A DNA stretch of 64,000 bases from Prosthecochloris sp. (GCA_004028745.1 RAZP01000009.1:1-64000), one strand, 5' to 3'; shown: positions 17,545 to 27,493, numbered from the stretch's first letter. Notes: generated by a model not told the origin, from the sequence alone. Translations and numbers: made by a program.

Positions 17545-18549
17545 CTATCCGTGCATGTACTTTATACCAATCATGCCTCCAGCAACCAGCAAATTGACAA
17601 GGAAGAGCAGGTTGTTTGCAACCTGGTAACGGAGAAATGAGTTATGCTCATCTACTTCACTTTTCCCGATAGCATTGCCGAATCCATCGTCAACAGCATG
17701 CTGCATGAAGGACAGTCCACTCTTGGGATCGCGGTAAAGCATGAATTGAATGATCATGTTCATGAGAAGGCCTGCAATCACCATGTACATGAGTATGGTA
17801 AAACCCCAGGTAAAAGCAAGCCATGCAAAGATGGCAAAAACTATGTCAATGAGGATAAAGGCCACCAGGAAAGTATGTTTTGCCCCGATCATGACCGTCA
17901 GGGACTTCAAACCGCCTTCCTCATCACCTTTTGCTGACTTGAAATCATTCATGATAATCAAGGCCACCCCCATGAAAAAATTCATGCCTGCCAGCCAGAG
18001 AACTTCCGTATGGATTTCACTGAAAAGAGCATTGGCTGCAAGCATTGGAAGCATGCTGTATGCGATTCCTACAGCAGGAGCGGAAGTAAGAATGTTTTTT
18101 TTCAGTTTCAGCGGCGGCGCGGAATAGATATAGGCGAGAATCAATGATATTGAAATGGAGGATGTAACGACCATGCCTCTTCCTCCTCCAAAATGCAATC
18201 CAAGAAACACGCCTGTACCCAGTGCCAGGAGAAATACCACGACACTGTTCCATATAGCCTCTTTTTCTGTCAAGCGCCCGGAAGGAATAGGACGGTCCGG
18301 CTCGTTTACCCTGTCAAGCTCGAGATCGAAGTAATCGTTGATAGATTGGCTGAATCCCGTTCCCAGAGGACCAAACATCACAAAAGCCAGGAAAAGAATA
18401 AGAAAATCATGAAGGGTAGGCTGCATGGCCCCGGAGGCCATAGCACCCACAGCGACAGAAGGAAAAACACTGATCCAGGTAACCGGATCAAGAATCTCAA
18501 GATGGGCTCTAACTTTATCGGTAAAGCTTAGATTGGCGGTAACTGACAT
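17545..18549 (-). CDS. bchK: Bacteriochlorophyll c synthase BchK (UbiA family)
   Basis: Prenyltransferase that esterifies a chlorophyllide with a polyprenyl alcohol (farnesyl in bacteriochlorophyll c/d/e). About 334 residues, eight to nine membrane helices. Prenyl-diphosphate site: NDYFDLELDRVNEPDRPIPSG (NDxxDxxxD, about residues 77-97); second acidic motif: DFKSAKGDEEGG (near 200). The internal ATG at 18549 begins MSVTANLSFTDKVRAHLEIL; an in-frame ATG at 18567 is possible. Green sulfur bacteria have three paralogues (BchG, ChlG, BchK); the BchK assignment rests mainly on synteny with cruC as remembered from C. tepidum. Confidence 0.8.
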   Translation of the reverse strand: MSVTANLSFTDKVRAHLEILDPVTWISVFPSVAVGAMASGAMQPTLHDFLILFLAFVMFGPLGTGFSQSINDYFDLELDRVNEPDRPIPSGRLTEKEAIWNSVVVFLLALGTGVFLGLHFGGGRGMVVTSSISISLILAYIYSAPPLKLKKNILTSAPAVGIAYSMLPMLAANALFSEIHTEVLWLAGMNFFMGVALIIMNDFKSAKGDEEGGLKSLTVMIGAKHTFLVAFILIDIVFAIFAWLAFTWGFTILMYMVIAGLLMNMIIQFMLYRDPKSGLSFMQHAVDDGFGNAIGKSEVDEHNSFLRYQVANNLLFLVNLLVAGGMIGIKYMHG

Positions 18550-18655
18550 GGCGTTGCAGAAGTACACTCGCGCAAGAGTGCGGCGTTCATAAATATCTTT
18601 ATTTCAAAAAGCTAAATTTACAAATACACCTTGACATAAAAAAGAGCCGGATACA

Positions 18656-19969
18656 TCATTCAGGACTGCCGACAAGCGTCGCCGAAGTTGCCGATTTGAT
18701 GCGCACGTCCACAAGATCACCCGGACTGCAGCCGTTGCGGTTGAAAACTACAACCCGGTTTGTCCCGGTTCTGCCCATAAGCATATCGCTCGAACGCTTG
18801 CTCTCCGATTCGGCAAGCACCTCTACTACATGACCGACTTCGGCGGCATGGAGTTCTCCTGAAATTCTGTTTTGCAGGGTAATTATCTCCTCGAGCCTGC
18901 GCTTTTTCACTTTTTCGGGGACGTCGTCAGGCAGGTGCTTCGCTGCATAAGTGCCCGGACGTACCGAATAGTAAAACATATAGGAGAAATCAAAACGAAC
19001 TTCTTCCATCATGCTCAGCGTGTCTCCGTGGTCTTCTTCGGTTTCACCACAGAAACCGGCAATCAGATCGGTCGAGATCGTAACACCTGCAATACACCGG
19101 CGTATCATGGCTATTTTTTCAAGATACTCTTCCCTGCTGTGCCCCCTGTTCATCAGTTTCAGCATCCTTGTTGAACCGGACTGCACGGGAAGATGAATGG
19201 TATTGCAGATATTGTCATGTGCCGAGATTACGCGCACAAGCGATTCTGAAATATCTTTCGGATGCGACGTGGTAAACCTGATGCGCACTCCACCGGCAGC
19301 AAGGCCTGCCCTCTCAAGCAGTTCGGGAAAACCGCAACTTGAATCATTATCGAAATAGGAATTGACATTCTGTCCAAGCAGCGTTATCTCTCTGTAACCC
19401 GCATCAGCAAGCCGCTCAACCTCATCAATCACGGATTTTACCGGCCTGCTTCGTTCTTTTCCCCTGGTAAACGGCACGACACAGAACGCACACCTGTTGT
19501 TGCATCCCCGCATCACGGGAACAAAAGCGCTGATCGAACAGGTGCGTACCGGCTCGACCCCGGTATATGTTTCCTCCGGCGCAAAAGCAAGATTGGCTCC
19601 GCGGATCCCCTGTTCTGCATTTTCTATCAACACAGGAAGCTGCCTGTAAGTATCGGGACCGGCCAGGAAGTCGATACCATCGGACATCCCGAACATTTTT
19701 TCCCTGTAATACTGTGGAACGCAGCCGATAACGCCGACAAGCAGACCCGGCCGCAACCGCCTCTTGCCTTTGAGGTTGTTCAGCGTGTTCATGATCTTCT
19801 CAACCGCGTTTTCCCTCACAGCGCAGGTATTGAGTATCACCAGATCGGCACTGTCTTCGGAATCCGTCATGACATATCCCTCATCCTGCAGCAACGAGGC
19901 GATGATTTCCGTATCAGCCTGGTTCATCTGGCAACCGAAGGTTCGTATGTGGACCTTTTTTGTCATCAA
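18656..19969 (-). CDS. miaB: tRNA-2-methylthio-N6-dimethylallyladenosine synthase MiaB
   Basis: Radical SAM methylthiotransferase that modifies A37 of tRNAs reading UNN codons. The 437-residue protein has the complete set of domains: N-terminal UPF0004 domain with three Cys for the auxiliary cluster (FGCQMN, NTCAVRENA, GCVPQ), radical SAM motif CNNRCAFCVVPFTRG near residue 155, and a C-terminal TRAM domain. Length is usual. Divergent from the RND pump gene. Confidence 0.95.
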   Translation of the reverse strand: MMTKKVHIRTFGCQMNQADTEIIASLLQDEGYVMTDSEDSADLVILNTCAVRENAVEKIMNTLNNLKGKRRLRPGLLVGVIGCVPQYYREKMFGMSDGIDFLAGPDTYRQLPVLIENAEQGIRGANLAFAPEETYTGVEPVRTCSISAFVPVMRGCNNRCAFCVVPFTRGKERSRPVKSVIDEVERLADAGYREITLLGQNVNSYFDNDSSCGFPELLERAGLAAGGVRIRFTTSHPKDISESLVRVISAHDNICNTIHLPVQSGSTRMLKLMNRGHSREEYLEKIAMIRRCIAGVTISTDLIAGFCGETEEDHGDTLSMMEEVRFDFSYMFYYSVRPGTYAAKHLPDDVPEKVKKRRLEEIITLQNRISGELHAAEVGHVVEVLAESESKRSSDMLMGRTGTNRVVVFNRNGCSPGDLVDVRIKSATSATLVGSPE

Positions 19970-20103
19970 TTACGCAACACTCTGTTTCCTTTGATTATAA
20001 TGTTATTCAGTACATAGTAAGGGGCACTGTAAATTTTTCAAAGGATTAACACATTTCTCAGTAATATACCTGTCAATATCCAGGTAACTATCGCTCTATC
20101 GAA

Positions 20104-23100
20104 GTGCTTGACCGCATTATAAGTTTCTTCATACACCGGCACCTGCTGACCAATATGGTCTTTGCGGTAGTTCTTGCCGCGGGGGTACTGTCATGGTTCG
20201 GCCTGAAAAAGGAGGAACTGCCGGACATAACTTTCGATACCGTTCGGATTTCGGTGAATTATCCGGGAGCATCGGCAGAGGAAGTTGAGTATCATGTAAC
20301 TGATCCTCTTGAAGAAGCCTTAACCTCTGTAGAAGGAATAAAACGGCTGACCAGCTCAACCGCGGCAGCGAGCAGCATCATTACAGCCGAGCTTGAACCG
20401 AAGAGCGGAAACATAGATGCGATAGTGACTGAAATCCGGCAGGAGGCTCTTGCCGTCGATCTTCCGGAGGCGATCAGGGACGATCCGCGCATCAAGGTCT
20501 TCAAAACATCCCGTAAGGCTATTATCGATATCGGACTGATCCTTGACGGACATCACCTGCTCGACACGGAACAGCGCCGCGAACTTCAAGCTCGGGCACT
20601 CGACCTCGAAAAGAGGCTTCTCGTCCTCCCTGAGGTCAGCAGAGTCACTCGTTCAGGATACCTTGACGATGAAATCCATGTCAGGATCGACCCTGCAAAA
20701 CTCGAGGAGTACAACATCCCTTTCAACACGGTGATGAACGAGATACGCCGGAACAATGTCCGTCAGCCGGCAGGAAGCATTGAAACCGTACAGGAACCGA
20801 AAGTAACGCTTTATGGCGAACTCCGCACTCCGGAAGAACTCCTCGACCTCGCTGTCCAGGGCGGGTTCGAGGGGCAGGTTCTTCGTCTTGGTGACATAGC
20901 GGAAGTAACATATGGACATGAAAAAAACCGAAATGTCCTGAAAATCAATGGACATGAAGGCATCTTTCTGAAAGTTGCCAAAAGCTCCGGGGCCGGCATC
21001 CTTGATGCCCTGCGTGCGGTCAACGTGGTCGTTGATGACTTCCAGGCCCTGCAGCAAGATAATTCGGTTCTTCAGCTCGTTATACTCGATGACGAAGCGG
21101 TTGACCTGCGGAACCGTCTTTCGATCATCGGCATTAACGGAGCAATAGGCTTTGCACTTATCCTTGTTGTCCTTTTCGTTTTTCTGGATTTCAGGTCAGG
21201 CTTCTGGGTAGCCATCGGAATCCCGTTCAGTTTCTGCTTTGCCCTTGCAGGTGCTCTCCTGATCGGTTACTCCATCAACAATATTACACTTGCTGCGGTC
21301 ATCATCGTAATGGGTATCGTCGTGGATGATGCCTTGGTCGTTGCAGAAAACATCAAGCGCACCGCATCTTCCGGAGTTCCCCTCTATCAGGCGGCAACCG
21401 AGGGGACATCGATGGTTTTTATGCCAGTCACTGCAAGTATTCTCACCACCTGTATCGCATTTCTTCCCCTGTTCTTTTTTGAAGGCCGTTTCGGAGCGAT
21501 GGTGGCATTTATCCCGGCTGTTATCACGCTGATGCTTGCCGGCAGCATGCTTGAAGCCCTTTTCATTCTTCCAGGGCACATGACGCTCTCTGCTCAAAGC
21601 AGGATACGTTCAAAACGTGAGCACTTGTTCGAGACCTGGGAAGCTTTTTATGCCCGGATACTCAACCTCCTGCTTCCTTTCAGATGGGTAATTCTCATCA
21701 TCTTTCTTTTGGGATTTGGAGCCTCCCTTCTGCTGGCCGGCTCTTCCATGACATTCGTCATGTTTCCCGATGAAGAAACCCGGGAGATCCGACTTAGCGG
21801 GCAAACCCCTCCCGGAAGCACACAGTATGAAACCGTACATTTCACGCAGCCCTTTGAGGACCTTATCACCAAAGCCCTCGGCAAAGAAGTTGTGGGATTC
21901 AGAAATGAGATCGCAAAGTCTCGCCGCGGATCGGCCGTTCAGGACAATGTTTTCAGAATGAGAATTGAAATCGTGCCCAAAGAGTCCAGGGAAAAAACTG
22001 CCGACCAGCTCATCAAAGAGTGGCAGCACGCTATGGATTCCTCCACAACACTATCAAAACTCAGATTCAGCAAAACCCGGCATGGCCAGGACAGCGGCAG
22101 CCCTGTGGAAGTGGTAATAAAAGACAACAATGAATCCATTCGCAGAAAAGCTGCAGATGCACTTGCCGGTGCAATGCAAAATGTCCCCGGATTGACCAAC
22201 ATCGAAAAGGATCAGCCGAAATCCTCCCCGGAATATCTTATCACCCTCAGGCGGGATAAGATCAAACGTCTCGACATCGATCCTTCGGAAGCTGCACAAA
22301 CCCTTAGGGCCGCCCTTGAGGGCACCATACTTTACGAGTTCAGTTCCGACAACGAACCGGTCGGGGTACGTTTTTCACTTGTTCTCCCGTCCAAACAGTC
22401 GATTGAGTCGCTTCTTGAAGTGCCTGTAGAAAACAAGAGCAAATATCTTGTTCCCCTCCGCGATATTATAAAGGTTAAAAAAGTCGAAAAGCCCAACTCG
22501 ATTGTACGCCAGGATCGTGTACGGTATACCTCGGTATATGCGGACCTTGACGGCAAAAGCGGTAAAAGTCCGCTGGAAATCGCAGAAACACTTGAACATG
22601 AAATCTTCCCAACTATCACCTCCCGATACCCCTCAACCACACTTGAATTTGACGGTGAAATCCGCGACAGCCGGGAATCAGGAAAAGATTTCATCATCTC
22701 TGTTTTTTCCGTTCTTGCTCTTATTTTCATTGTGCTGGTTCTGCTGTTCAATTCACTGCGAAAAGCCTTGCTGATCATGCTGACTATCCCTTTCGGCCTG
22801 ACCGGAATAATCGTGGCTTTTTTCTTTCATGGCGTTGAATTTTACGGGTTCTTCGCCGTCATTGGAGCTCTGGGCCTGGCAGGAGTCATTGTCAACGACG
22901 CAATCATCATGGTCACGAGACTCGACAGGGAAATCAGGGAGACAGAGAACAGCAAAAATCCTGAAATCCTTATTTCGAAAGCTGCATCGACCCGCCTGCG
23001 TGCAGTGCTGCTGACAACCCTGACCACAGTTGCCGCCATGCTGCCGACAGCATACGGATGGGCAGGGTATGATCCCACGCTTGCCCAGATGATGCTCGCG

Positions 23101-23202
23101 CTTACCTGGGGCCTGATTGGAGGAACCATTGTCACGCTGATCCTTGTTCCCTGTCTGTACCGGGTCATGATTACCGGAAGGATGCAGCCGGAAAAAGCAT
23201 AA
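20104..23202 (+). CDS. RND family efflux transporter (HAE1-like)
   Basis: Proton-driven inner-membrane pump of 1032 residues. Twelve membrane helices in two halves, with the typical first helix (FFIHRHLLTNMVFAVVLAAGV), large periplasmic loops, and the conserved GIVVDDALVVAENIKR proton-relay segment in helix 4 (about residue 400-415). The second half repeats this as GVIVNDAIIMVTRLDR. The start codon appears to be GTG (20104), with no clear ribosome binding site. A TolC-like gene follows after 2 bp, but no periplasmic adaptor gene is adjacent; upstream is the divergent miaB. Confidence 0.9.
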   Translation: MLDRIISFFIHRHLLTNMVFAVVLAAGVLSWFGLKKEELPDITFDTVRISVNYPGASAEEVEYHVTDPLEEALTSVEGIKRLTSSTAAASSIITAELEPKSGNIDAIVTEIRQEALAVDLPEAIRDDPRIKVFKTSRKAIIDIGLILDGHHLLDTEQRRELQARALDLEKRLLVLPEVSRVTRSGYLDDEIHVRIDPAKLEEYNIPFNTVMNEIRRNNVRQPAGSIETVQEPKVTLYGELRTPEELLDLAVQGGFEGQVLRLGDIAEVTYGHEKNRNVLKINGHEGIFLKVAKSSGAGILDALRAVNVVVDDFQALQQDNSVLQLVILDDEAVDLRNRLSIIGINGAIGFALILVVLFVFLDFRSGFWVAIGIPFSFCFALAGALLIGYSINNITLAAVIIVMGIVVDDALVVAENIKRTASSGVPLYQAATEGTSMVFMPVTASILTTCIAFLPLFFFEGRFGAMVAFIPAVITLMLAGSMLEALFILPGHMTLSAQSRIRSKREHLFETWEAFYARILNLLLPFRWVILIIFLLGFGASLLLAGSSMTFVMFPDEETREIRLSGQTPPGSTQYETVHFTQPFEDLITKALGKEVVGFRNEIAKSRRGSAVQDNVFRMRIEIVPKESREKTADQLIKEWQHAMDSSTTLSKLRFSKTRHGQDSGSPVEVVIKDNNESIRRKAADALAGAMQNVPGLTNIEKDQPKSSPEYLITLRRDKIKRLDIDPSEAAQTLRAALEGTILYEFSSDNEPVGVRFSLVLPSKQSIESLLEVPVENKSKYLVPLRDIIKVKKVEKPNSIVRQDRVRYTSVYADLDGKSGKSPLEIAETLEHEIFPTITSRYPSTTLEFDGEIRDSRESGKDFIISVFSVLALIFIVLVLLFNSLRKALLIMLTIPFGLTGIIVAFFFHGVEFYGFFAVIGALGLAGVIVNDAIIMVTRLDREIRETENSKNPEILISKAASTRLRAVLLTTLTTVAAMLPTAYGWAGYDPTLAQMMLALTWGLIGGTIVTLILVPCLYRVMITGRMQPEKA

Positions 23203-23204
23203 CA

Positions 23205-24671
23205 ATGCCTATGGTTGCCCTTATGAAATTCTGCTTTACCGGAACAACGCCCTGGATTAACCGGGCGATATCCGCATGTATCCTCCTGTTGTTCAGTATT
23301 TCAACAGTTACCGTTGCGTTAGCCGGAGGAAAACAGCTCACTCTTGAAGCTTTTGTTCGTCTTGCGGCGGAACGCAACACGGTTTTCGAGGAAATACTCA
23401 TTGACGAACTCCCTTTGCAGTATACCAGAATTCTCGCCCTCCCGGCAGACGACCTCATACTTTCGGTTAAGGGCAATTACTTCCTCATGCTTGACGATAC
23501 GGAAGGAGGCCCGGAATACAGTTTTGCCCTGGACAAACTTTTCCCGTCAACCGGCACCCGCCTGTCAACCTCTTACACAACGGACTACCCCTCCAGTACC
23601 AGACGCAACGAGTCGGAGTCGGCATTCAGCATTGTTGTCGTACAACCGGTCGCGGAAAATGCATTCGGCAAGGCAAACCGTTTGGTAGAAAAGCTTTCAG
23701 GAATTGAAAACAACGTCGCACGCCACCAGATTGCTGAAGCATACGAGGATTATCTGGCAAGTCTTATCAGGCTTTATTATGACTGGTATGCGGCATCCGA
23801 AAATCTCGCAACCGCCACAACAGCTTATGAGGATGCGAAAAAACAGCTTGGAAATATCCGTGAAAGAGAACGAAACAATATCGCCCTGCCCATTGACGTG
23901 AACAAGATCATGGTACAGACCGTATCGAGAAAAGAGCAGACGATTGCTCTGAGAAATGACTACCATGCACAAACAAACCTTGTCATGGAGGCCATACGGG
24001 CGGGTAAAACGGAAAAGCCCGTACCCGCCAAACCTGATGGGGCACAACGTCACCGGATAACCGACCTTGACACCGAGCTCCGTACATTCCTGAAATCAAG
24101 CCGGACCTCATTAATTTTGGCCCTTCTGGAGGAAAAAGCCGGGACAGAGGTTGCACAGACTGCTGACAAGCTTTTGCCCTCGATCAACCTGACTGCCGGC
24201 TACGACCTTGCCGGAGATGACAGGTTTTTCACGGATCCTGACCATGGGCTTTTTGCCGGCATTACCCTGGAGTGGCCCCTGCCGGACAAACAGGAAGCCG
24301 CCCGGCATGAGATAAGCCGGATCAACAGCAAGAGAGTATCTCTTTCAACCGGCAATACAAGACTTTCACTTGAGACCTCGCTGAAAAACCTTTACCGGAC
24401 AATAGAGAACCAGCACCGCCTTATAAAGCTTGCGGAAAAGAAAATCACCATATCCCAGGCTATTGTCAAGGATGAAAAAAGGAACTATTCACTGGGGAAA
24501 ACCAGCCTGAATGATCTTATTGATGAGGTCAACCGGCTCGAAGAGCACCGTTTCAACCTCATCAACCGGGAAATCGGACTACAGAAACTTATTGTAGAGT
24601 GGAAACGGCTGACCGACACTCTTGTCAGGGAAAAGGATATTCTGCGCGACACCCTTACAACAGCCGAGTAA
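23205..24671 (+). CDS. TolC-family outer membrane efflux protein
   Basis: Outer-membrane channel of 488 residues, presumably the exit duct for the RND pump encoded 2 bp upstream. Shows an N-terminal hydrophobic export segment (AISACILLLFSISTVTVALAGG), then LTLEAFVRLAAERN and the long coiled-coil helices with two OEP repeats (AEAYEDYLASLIRLYYDWYA; LEEHRFNLINREIGLQKLIV). Spacing implies translational coupling. Sequence similarity to TolC is typically low and the substrate is unknown. Confidence 0.83.
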   Translation: MPMVALMKFCFTGTTPWINRAISACILLLFSISTVTVALAGGKQLTLEAFVRLAAERNTVFEEILIDELPLQYTRILALPADDLILSVKGNYFLMLDDTEGGPEYSFALDKLFPSTGTRLSTSYTTDYPSSTRRNESESAFSIVVVQPVAENAFGKANRLVEKLSGIENNVARHQIAEAYEDYLASLIRLYYDWYAASENLATATTAYEDAKKQLGNIRERERNNIALPIDVNKIMVQTVSRKEQTIALRNDYHAQTNLVMEAIRAGKTEKPVPAKPDGAQRHRITDLDTELRTFLKSSRTSLILALLEEKAGTEVAQTADKLLPSINLTAGYDLAGDDRFFTDPDHGLFAGITLEWPLPDKQEAARHEISRINSKRVSLSTGNTRLSLETSLKNLYRTIENQHRLIKLAEKKITISQAIVKDEKRNYSLGKTSLNDLIDEVNRLEEHRFNLINREIGLQKLIVEWKRLTDTLVREKDILRDTLTTAE

Positions 24672-24710
24672 ACCAGTTGCGTTGGATAAACCCGACCGTG
24701 GTCATACAGC

Positions 24711-25322
24711 TTATTTGCCGAAATGGAGATGCTTGTATTTTTCGATCAGCTCTTCGGCTTCATCCTTGCACTGCCCGCAGACCGTACCGAGTTTGGTATG
24801 CTCCTGCAGTTCGTAAAAGGTTCGCGCTCCATCAAGAATGGCTTCTTCGATCTCCGCATCGGTAACGTTCATGCACTGACAGATTACCCTGGTCTTTTCC
24901 TTGCGGGTACGGTCCTGCATGCCGTTACGATCGAAATAGTTGTTGATGGCGGCACGAAGCGCCTTGTCCCCGAGTACCGAGCAATGGATCTTGTTTTCAG
25001 GCAGTCCTCCGAGTTCTTTGGTGACATCTTTTGGTGAAACGTCGAAAGCCTGGTCAAGCGTCATGCCTTTGACCATTTCGGAAAGAATGGAAGTGCTGGC
25101 AATCGCGCTTGCACAGCCGTAGGTTTTCCACTGACAATCGGTGATAACTTCTTTTTCTTTGTCCACCTTGATGACCACCATCATCTGGTCGCCGCAAGCA
25201 AGGTTGCCTTCCATACCTACCCCGTCAAAATCATCGGTATTTTCACCCTGAAGAATATTCTTCGGGTTCATGAAATGTTCCTTCAATGTATCGGTGTACA
25301 CCCATTCACTTGGCTGCAACAT
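24711..25322 (-). CDS. nifU: NifU-like iron-sulfur scaffold (IscU + BFD-type domains)
   Basis: Scaffold for Fe-S cluster assembly, partner of the cysteine desulfurase encoded immediately upstream. The N-terminal IscU-type domain has the three cluster cysteines (NLACGDQM, YGCASAIAS, KIHCSVLG), and the central BFD-like [2Fe-2S] domain has CQCMNV and GTVCGQC. The C-terminal Nfu domain of classical NifU is absent (203 residues against about 280-300). GAGGAGAAG lies just before the ATG at 25322; this start overlaps the nifS end by 17 nt, indicating coupling. Confidence 0.92.
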   Translation of the reverse strand: MLQPSEWVYTDTLKEHFMNPKNILQGENTDDFDGVGMEGNLACGDQMMVVIKVDKEKEVITDCQWKTYGCASAIASTSILSEMVKGMTLDQAFDVSPKDVTKELGGLPENKIHCSVLGDKALRAAINNYFDRNGMQDRTRKEKTRVICQCMNVTDAEIEEAILDGARTFYELQEHTKLGTVCGQCKDEAEELIEKYKHLHFGK

Positions 25323-26511
25323 GTTCTTCTCCTCTTATATAAGCTGTTGACATACTTCTTATTCTCTCTATGATCCCCGGAAGCACACCGAGCATATACC
25401 CGATGTCATCCATCGTTGTCTCCCTCCCCATGCTGATACGGATGGAACCATGTGCACGTTCAGGGCTCGACCCTGTTGCAAGCAGGACATGGGACGGGTC
25501 GAGCGACCCCGATGCACAAGCCGAGCCGGTGGAAACCGCTATACCCTGAAGATCGAGGTAAAGCAGAATAGACTCACCTTCTGCTCCCGGAAACGATACG
25601 TTCACCGTATTGGGCAAGCTCAACGCTGGATGGCCGTTGAAAACCACATTATCAATCGATTCCTCTATGCCGCTCTTCAGGGCATCCCTCATCCCGGCCA
25701 GTCGTTTTGCCTCGTCATCCATTTCCGCATCACGCATTTCTATGGCTTTAGCCAGTCCGATAATTCCAAGGGTATTTTCCGTCCCTGCCCTTCGTCCTTT
25801 TTCCTGATGACCACCCCGAATAAAGGGACAGTAAGGAGTGCCTTTCCGCACATACAGCGCTCCAACACCTTTCGGCCCGTAAATTTTGTGGGCACTCATG
25901 GTAAGAAAGTCAATTCCCAGATCATTGACATCCATTCGCATTTTCCCGATTGCCTGCACCGCATCGGTATGCATCAGTGAACCGTTGTCATGCGCCATTT
26001 TCGTGATCTCTGCAACGTCCTGGATCGTACCGATCTCGTTATTTGCCGTCATCACCGAAACCAGGCCGACATCATCGGTCAGGTACTCCTTGAGCTGGTC
26101 CATGTCGATCCGGCCATACTGGTCAACATCAAGAAACTTGACTTTTGTTCCCTTGTGCGCAAGGCACTCAGATGTTTCCAGTACACATGGGTGCTCAATT
26201 TTGGTTGTGATAATGGATGTCCTCGCCTTGAAACCGGGCAAACACAGGTTTGAAGCGCAGGCAAACAGGGAAAGCACGGTATTGTTTGCTTCTGAACCGC
26301 TTCCTACAAAAACAATTTCATCCTCGTGAGCTCCTATGAAACCGGCAACGATTTTTCGCGCATGCTCGACATTTGCCCGCGCCTCCCTCCCGAAGACGTG
26401 CATGCTCGATGGATTTCCGAACATCTCCATTGCTTCTATCATCTCCCTTTTCACCTCGGGATGAAGCGGGGTTGTTGCGTTATGATCAAGGTATACCCGT
26501 CTTGTTTCCAT
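25306..26511 (-). CDS. nifS: Cysteine desulfurase NifS
   Basis: PLP enzyme that takes sulfur from cysteine for Fe-S cluster building. The 401-residue protein has the N-terminal YLDHNATTPLHPEV, the PLP lysine in MSAHKIYGPKGVGALY, and the catalytic cysteine loop VSTGSACASGSLDPS of the NifS/IscS-type short-loop... group I class. It precedes nifU with overlapping ends; cysK lies 55 bp upstream on the same strand. This trio links cysteine synthesis with sulfur mobilisation, either for nitrogenase or general Fe-S proteins; no nif structural genes are in view. Confidence 0.94.
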   Translation of the reverse strand: METRRVYLDHNATTPLHPEVKREMIEAMEMFGNPSSMHVFGREARANVEHARKIVAGFIGAHEDEIVFVGSGSEANNTVLSLFACASNLCLPGFKARTSIITTKIEHPCVLETSECLAHKGTKVKFLDVDQYGRIDMDQLKEYLTDDVGLVSVMTANNEIGTIQDVAEITKMAHDNGSLMHTDAVQAIGKMRMDVNDLGIDFLTMSAHKIYGPKGVGALYVRKGTPYCPFIRGGHQEKGRRAGTENTLGIIGLAKAIEMRDAEMDDEAKRLAGMRDALKSGIEESIDNVVFNGHPALSLPNTVNVSFPGAEGESILLYLDLQGIAVSTGSACASGSLDPSHVLLATGSSPERAHGSIRISMGRETTMDDIGYMLGVLPGIIERIRSMSTAYIRGEEHVAAK

Positions 26512-26566
26512 AATCCGTTATCATATTCTAAAAGTTGTAAAACTAACCCGGTTGTGTACCAAAGCT

Positions 26567-27493
26567 TCACTCGTCGTCAAACAACCAGGTTGAAAGATAG
26601 CGTTCTCCGGTATCAGGCAAAAGTACAACAATTTTTTTCCCCTGCATATCCGCACGCTTTCCTACCTCGATGGCGGCCCACATTGCCGCACCTGACGAAA
26701 TTCCACAAAGGATGCCTTCCATTTCCGCAAGTTTTCTCGATATCTCTCCTGCATCGTCGTTTTTTACTTGAACAACTTCATCGATGATTTCCGTATTGAG
26801 GTTATCCGGGATAAAACCCGCACCTATTCCCTGTATTTTGTGGGGACCCGGTTGTCCGCCGGAGATAACAGGAGAATCCTCAGGCTCGACAGCGATGATA
26901 TTTACCTCAGGTTTCCGCTTTTTCAGTACCTCGCCGACACCGGTTACGGTACCGCCCGTACCTACGCCGGCAACAAAAACATCAACGGTTCCATCGGTAT
27001 CCTGCCAAACCTCTTCAGCTGTTGTACGGCGATGCACATCGGGATTTGCCGGATTGCTGAACTGCTGGAGTATGACACTCCGGGATATTGCATGAACCAG
27101 CCGTTCTGCCTCTTCTATTGCCCCCCTCATACCCAACGCACCGTCCGTCAACACCAGCTCGGCCCCGAATATTTTCAGGAGCCTCCGCCGCTCGAGGCTC
27201 ATGGTGTCCGGCATGGTCAGAATGAGCTTGTACCCCTTGGCTGCACAGGCAAACGCAAGCGCAATGCCCGTATTACCGCTTGTCGGCTCAATGATTGTCG
27301 TATCTGCACCAATCATGCCTTTGCGCTCCGCATCCTCTATCATGGCAACGCCTATCCGGTCTTTAACGCTGGAAAGCGGGTTGAACGATTCAAGCTTTGC
27401 AATGATCTCCGCACCGCCCGGCTCACCGAGGCGCTGTATTGCAACAAGCGGGGTACCGCCTGTCGTTTGTGCCAGATTGTCATAAACTTTCAT
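26567..27493 (-). CDS. cysK: Cysteine synthase A (O-acetylserine sulfhydrylase)
   Basis: PLP enzyme making cysteine from O-acetylserine and sulfide. The 308-residue protein has the lysine motif NPLSSVKDRIGVAMIEDAE (PLP lysine), the EPTSGNTGIALA substrate loop, the phosphate-binding GVGTGGTVTGVG, and GISSGAAMWAA near the C-terminus. Length is typical of CysK. The gene lies directly before nifS-nifU on the same strand and probably forms one cysteine-to-Fe-S operon, which suits an organism that lives on sulfide. Confidence 0.95.
   Translation of the reverse strand: MKVYDNLAQTTGGTPLVAIQRLGEPGGAEIIAKLESFNPLSSVKDRIGVAMIEDAERKGMIGADTTIIEPTSGNTGIALAFACAAKGYKLILTMPDTMSLERRRLLKIFGAELVLTDGALGMRGAIEEAERLVHAISRSVILQQFSNPANPDVHRRTTAEEVWQDTDGTVDVFVAGVGTGGTVTGVGEVLKKRKPEVNIIAVEPEDSPVISGGQPGPHKIQGIGAGFIPDNLNTEIIDEVVQVKNDDAGEISRKLAEMEGILCGISSGAAMWAAIEVGKRADMQGKKIVVLLPDTGERYLSTWLFDDE

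Noticed and set aside
21196..23205. Several long minus-strand ORFs inside the RND pump gene
   Set aside because: Shadow frames of a well-conserved gene; their translations are histidine, serine and arginine rich and match no family.
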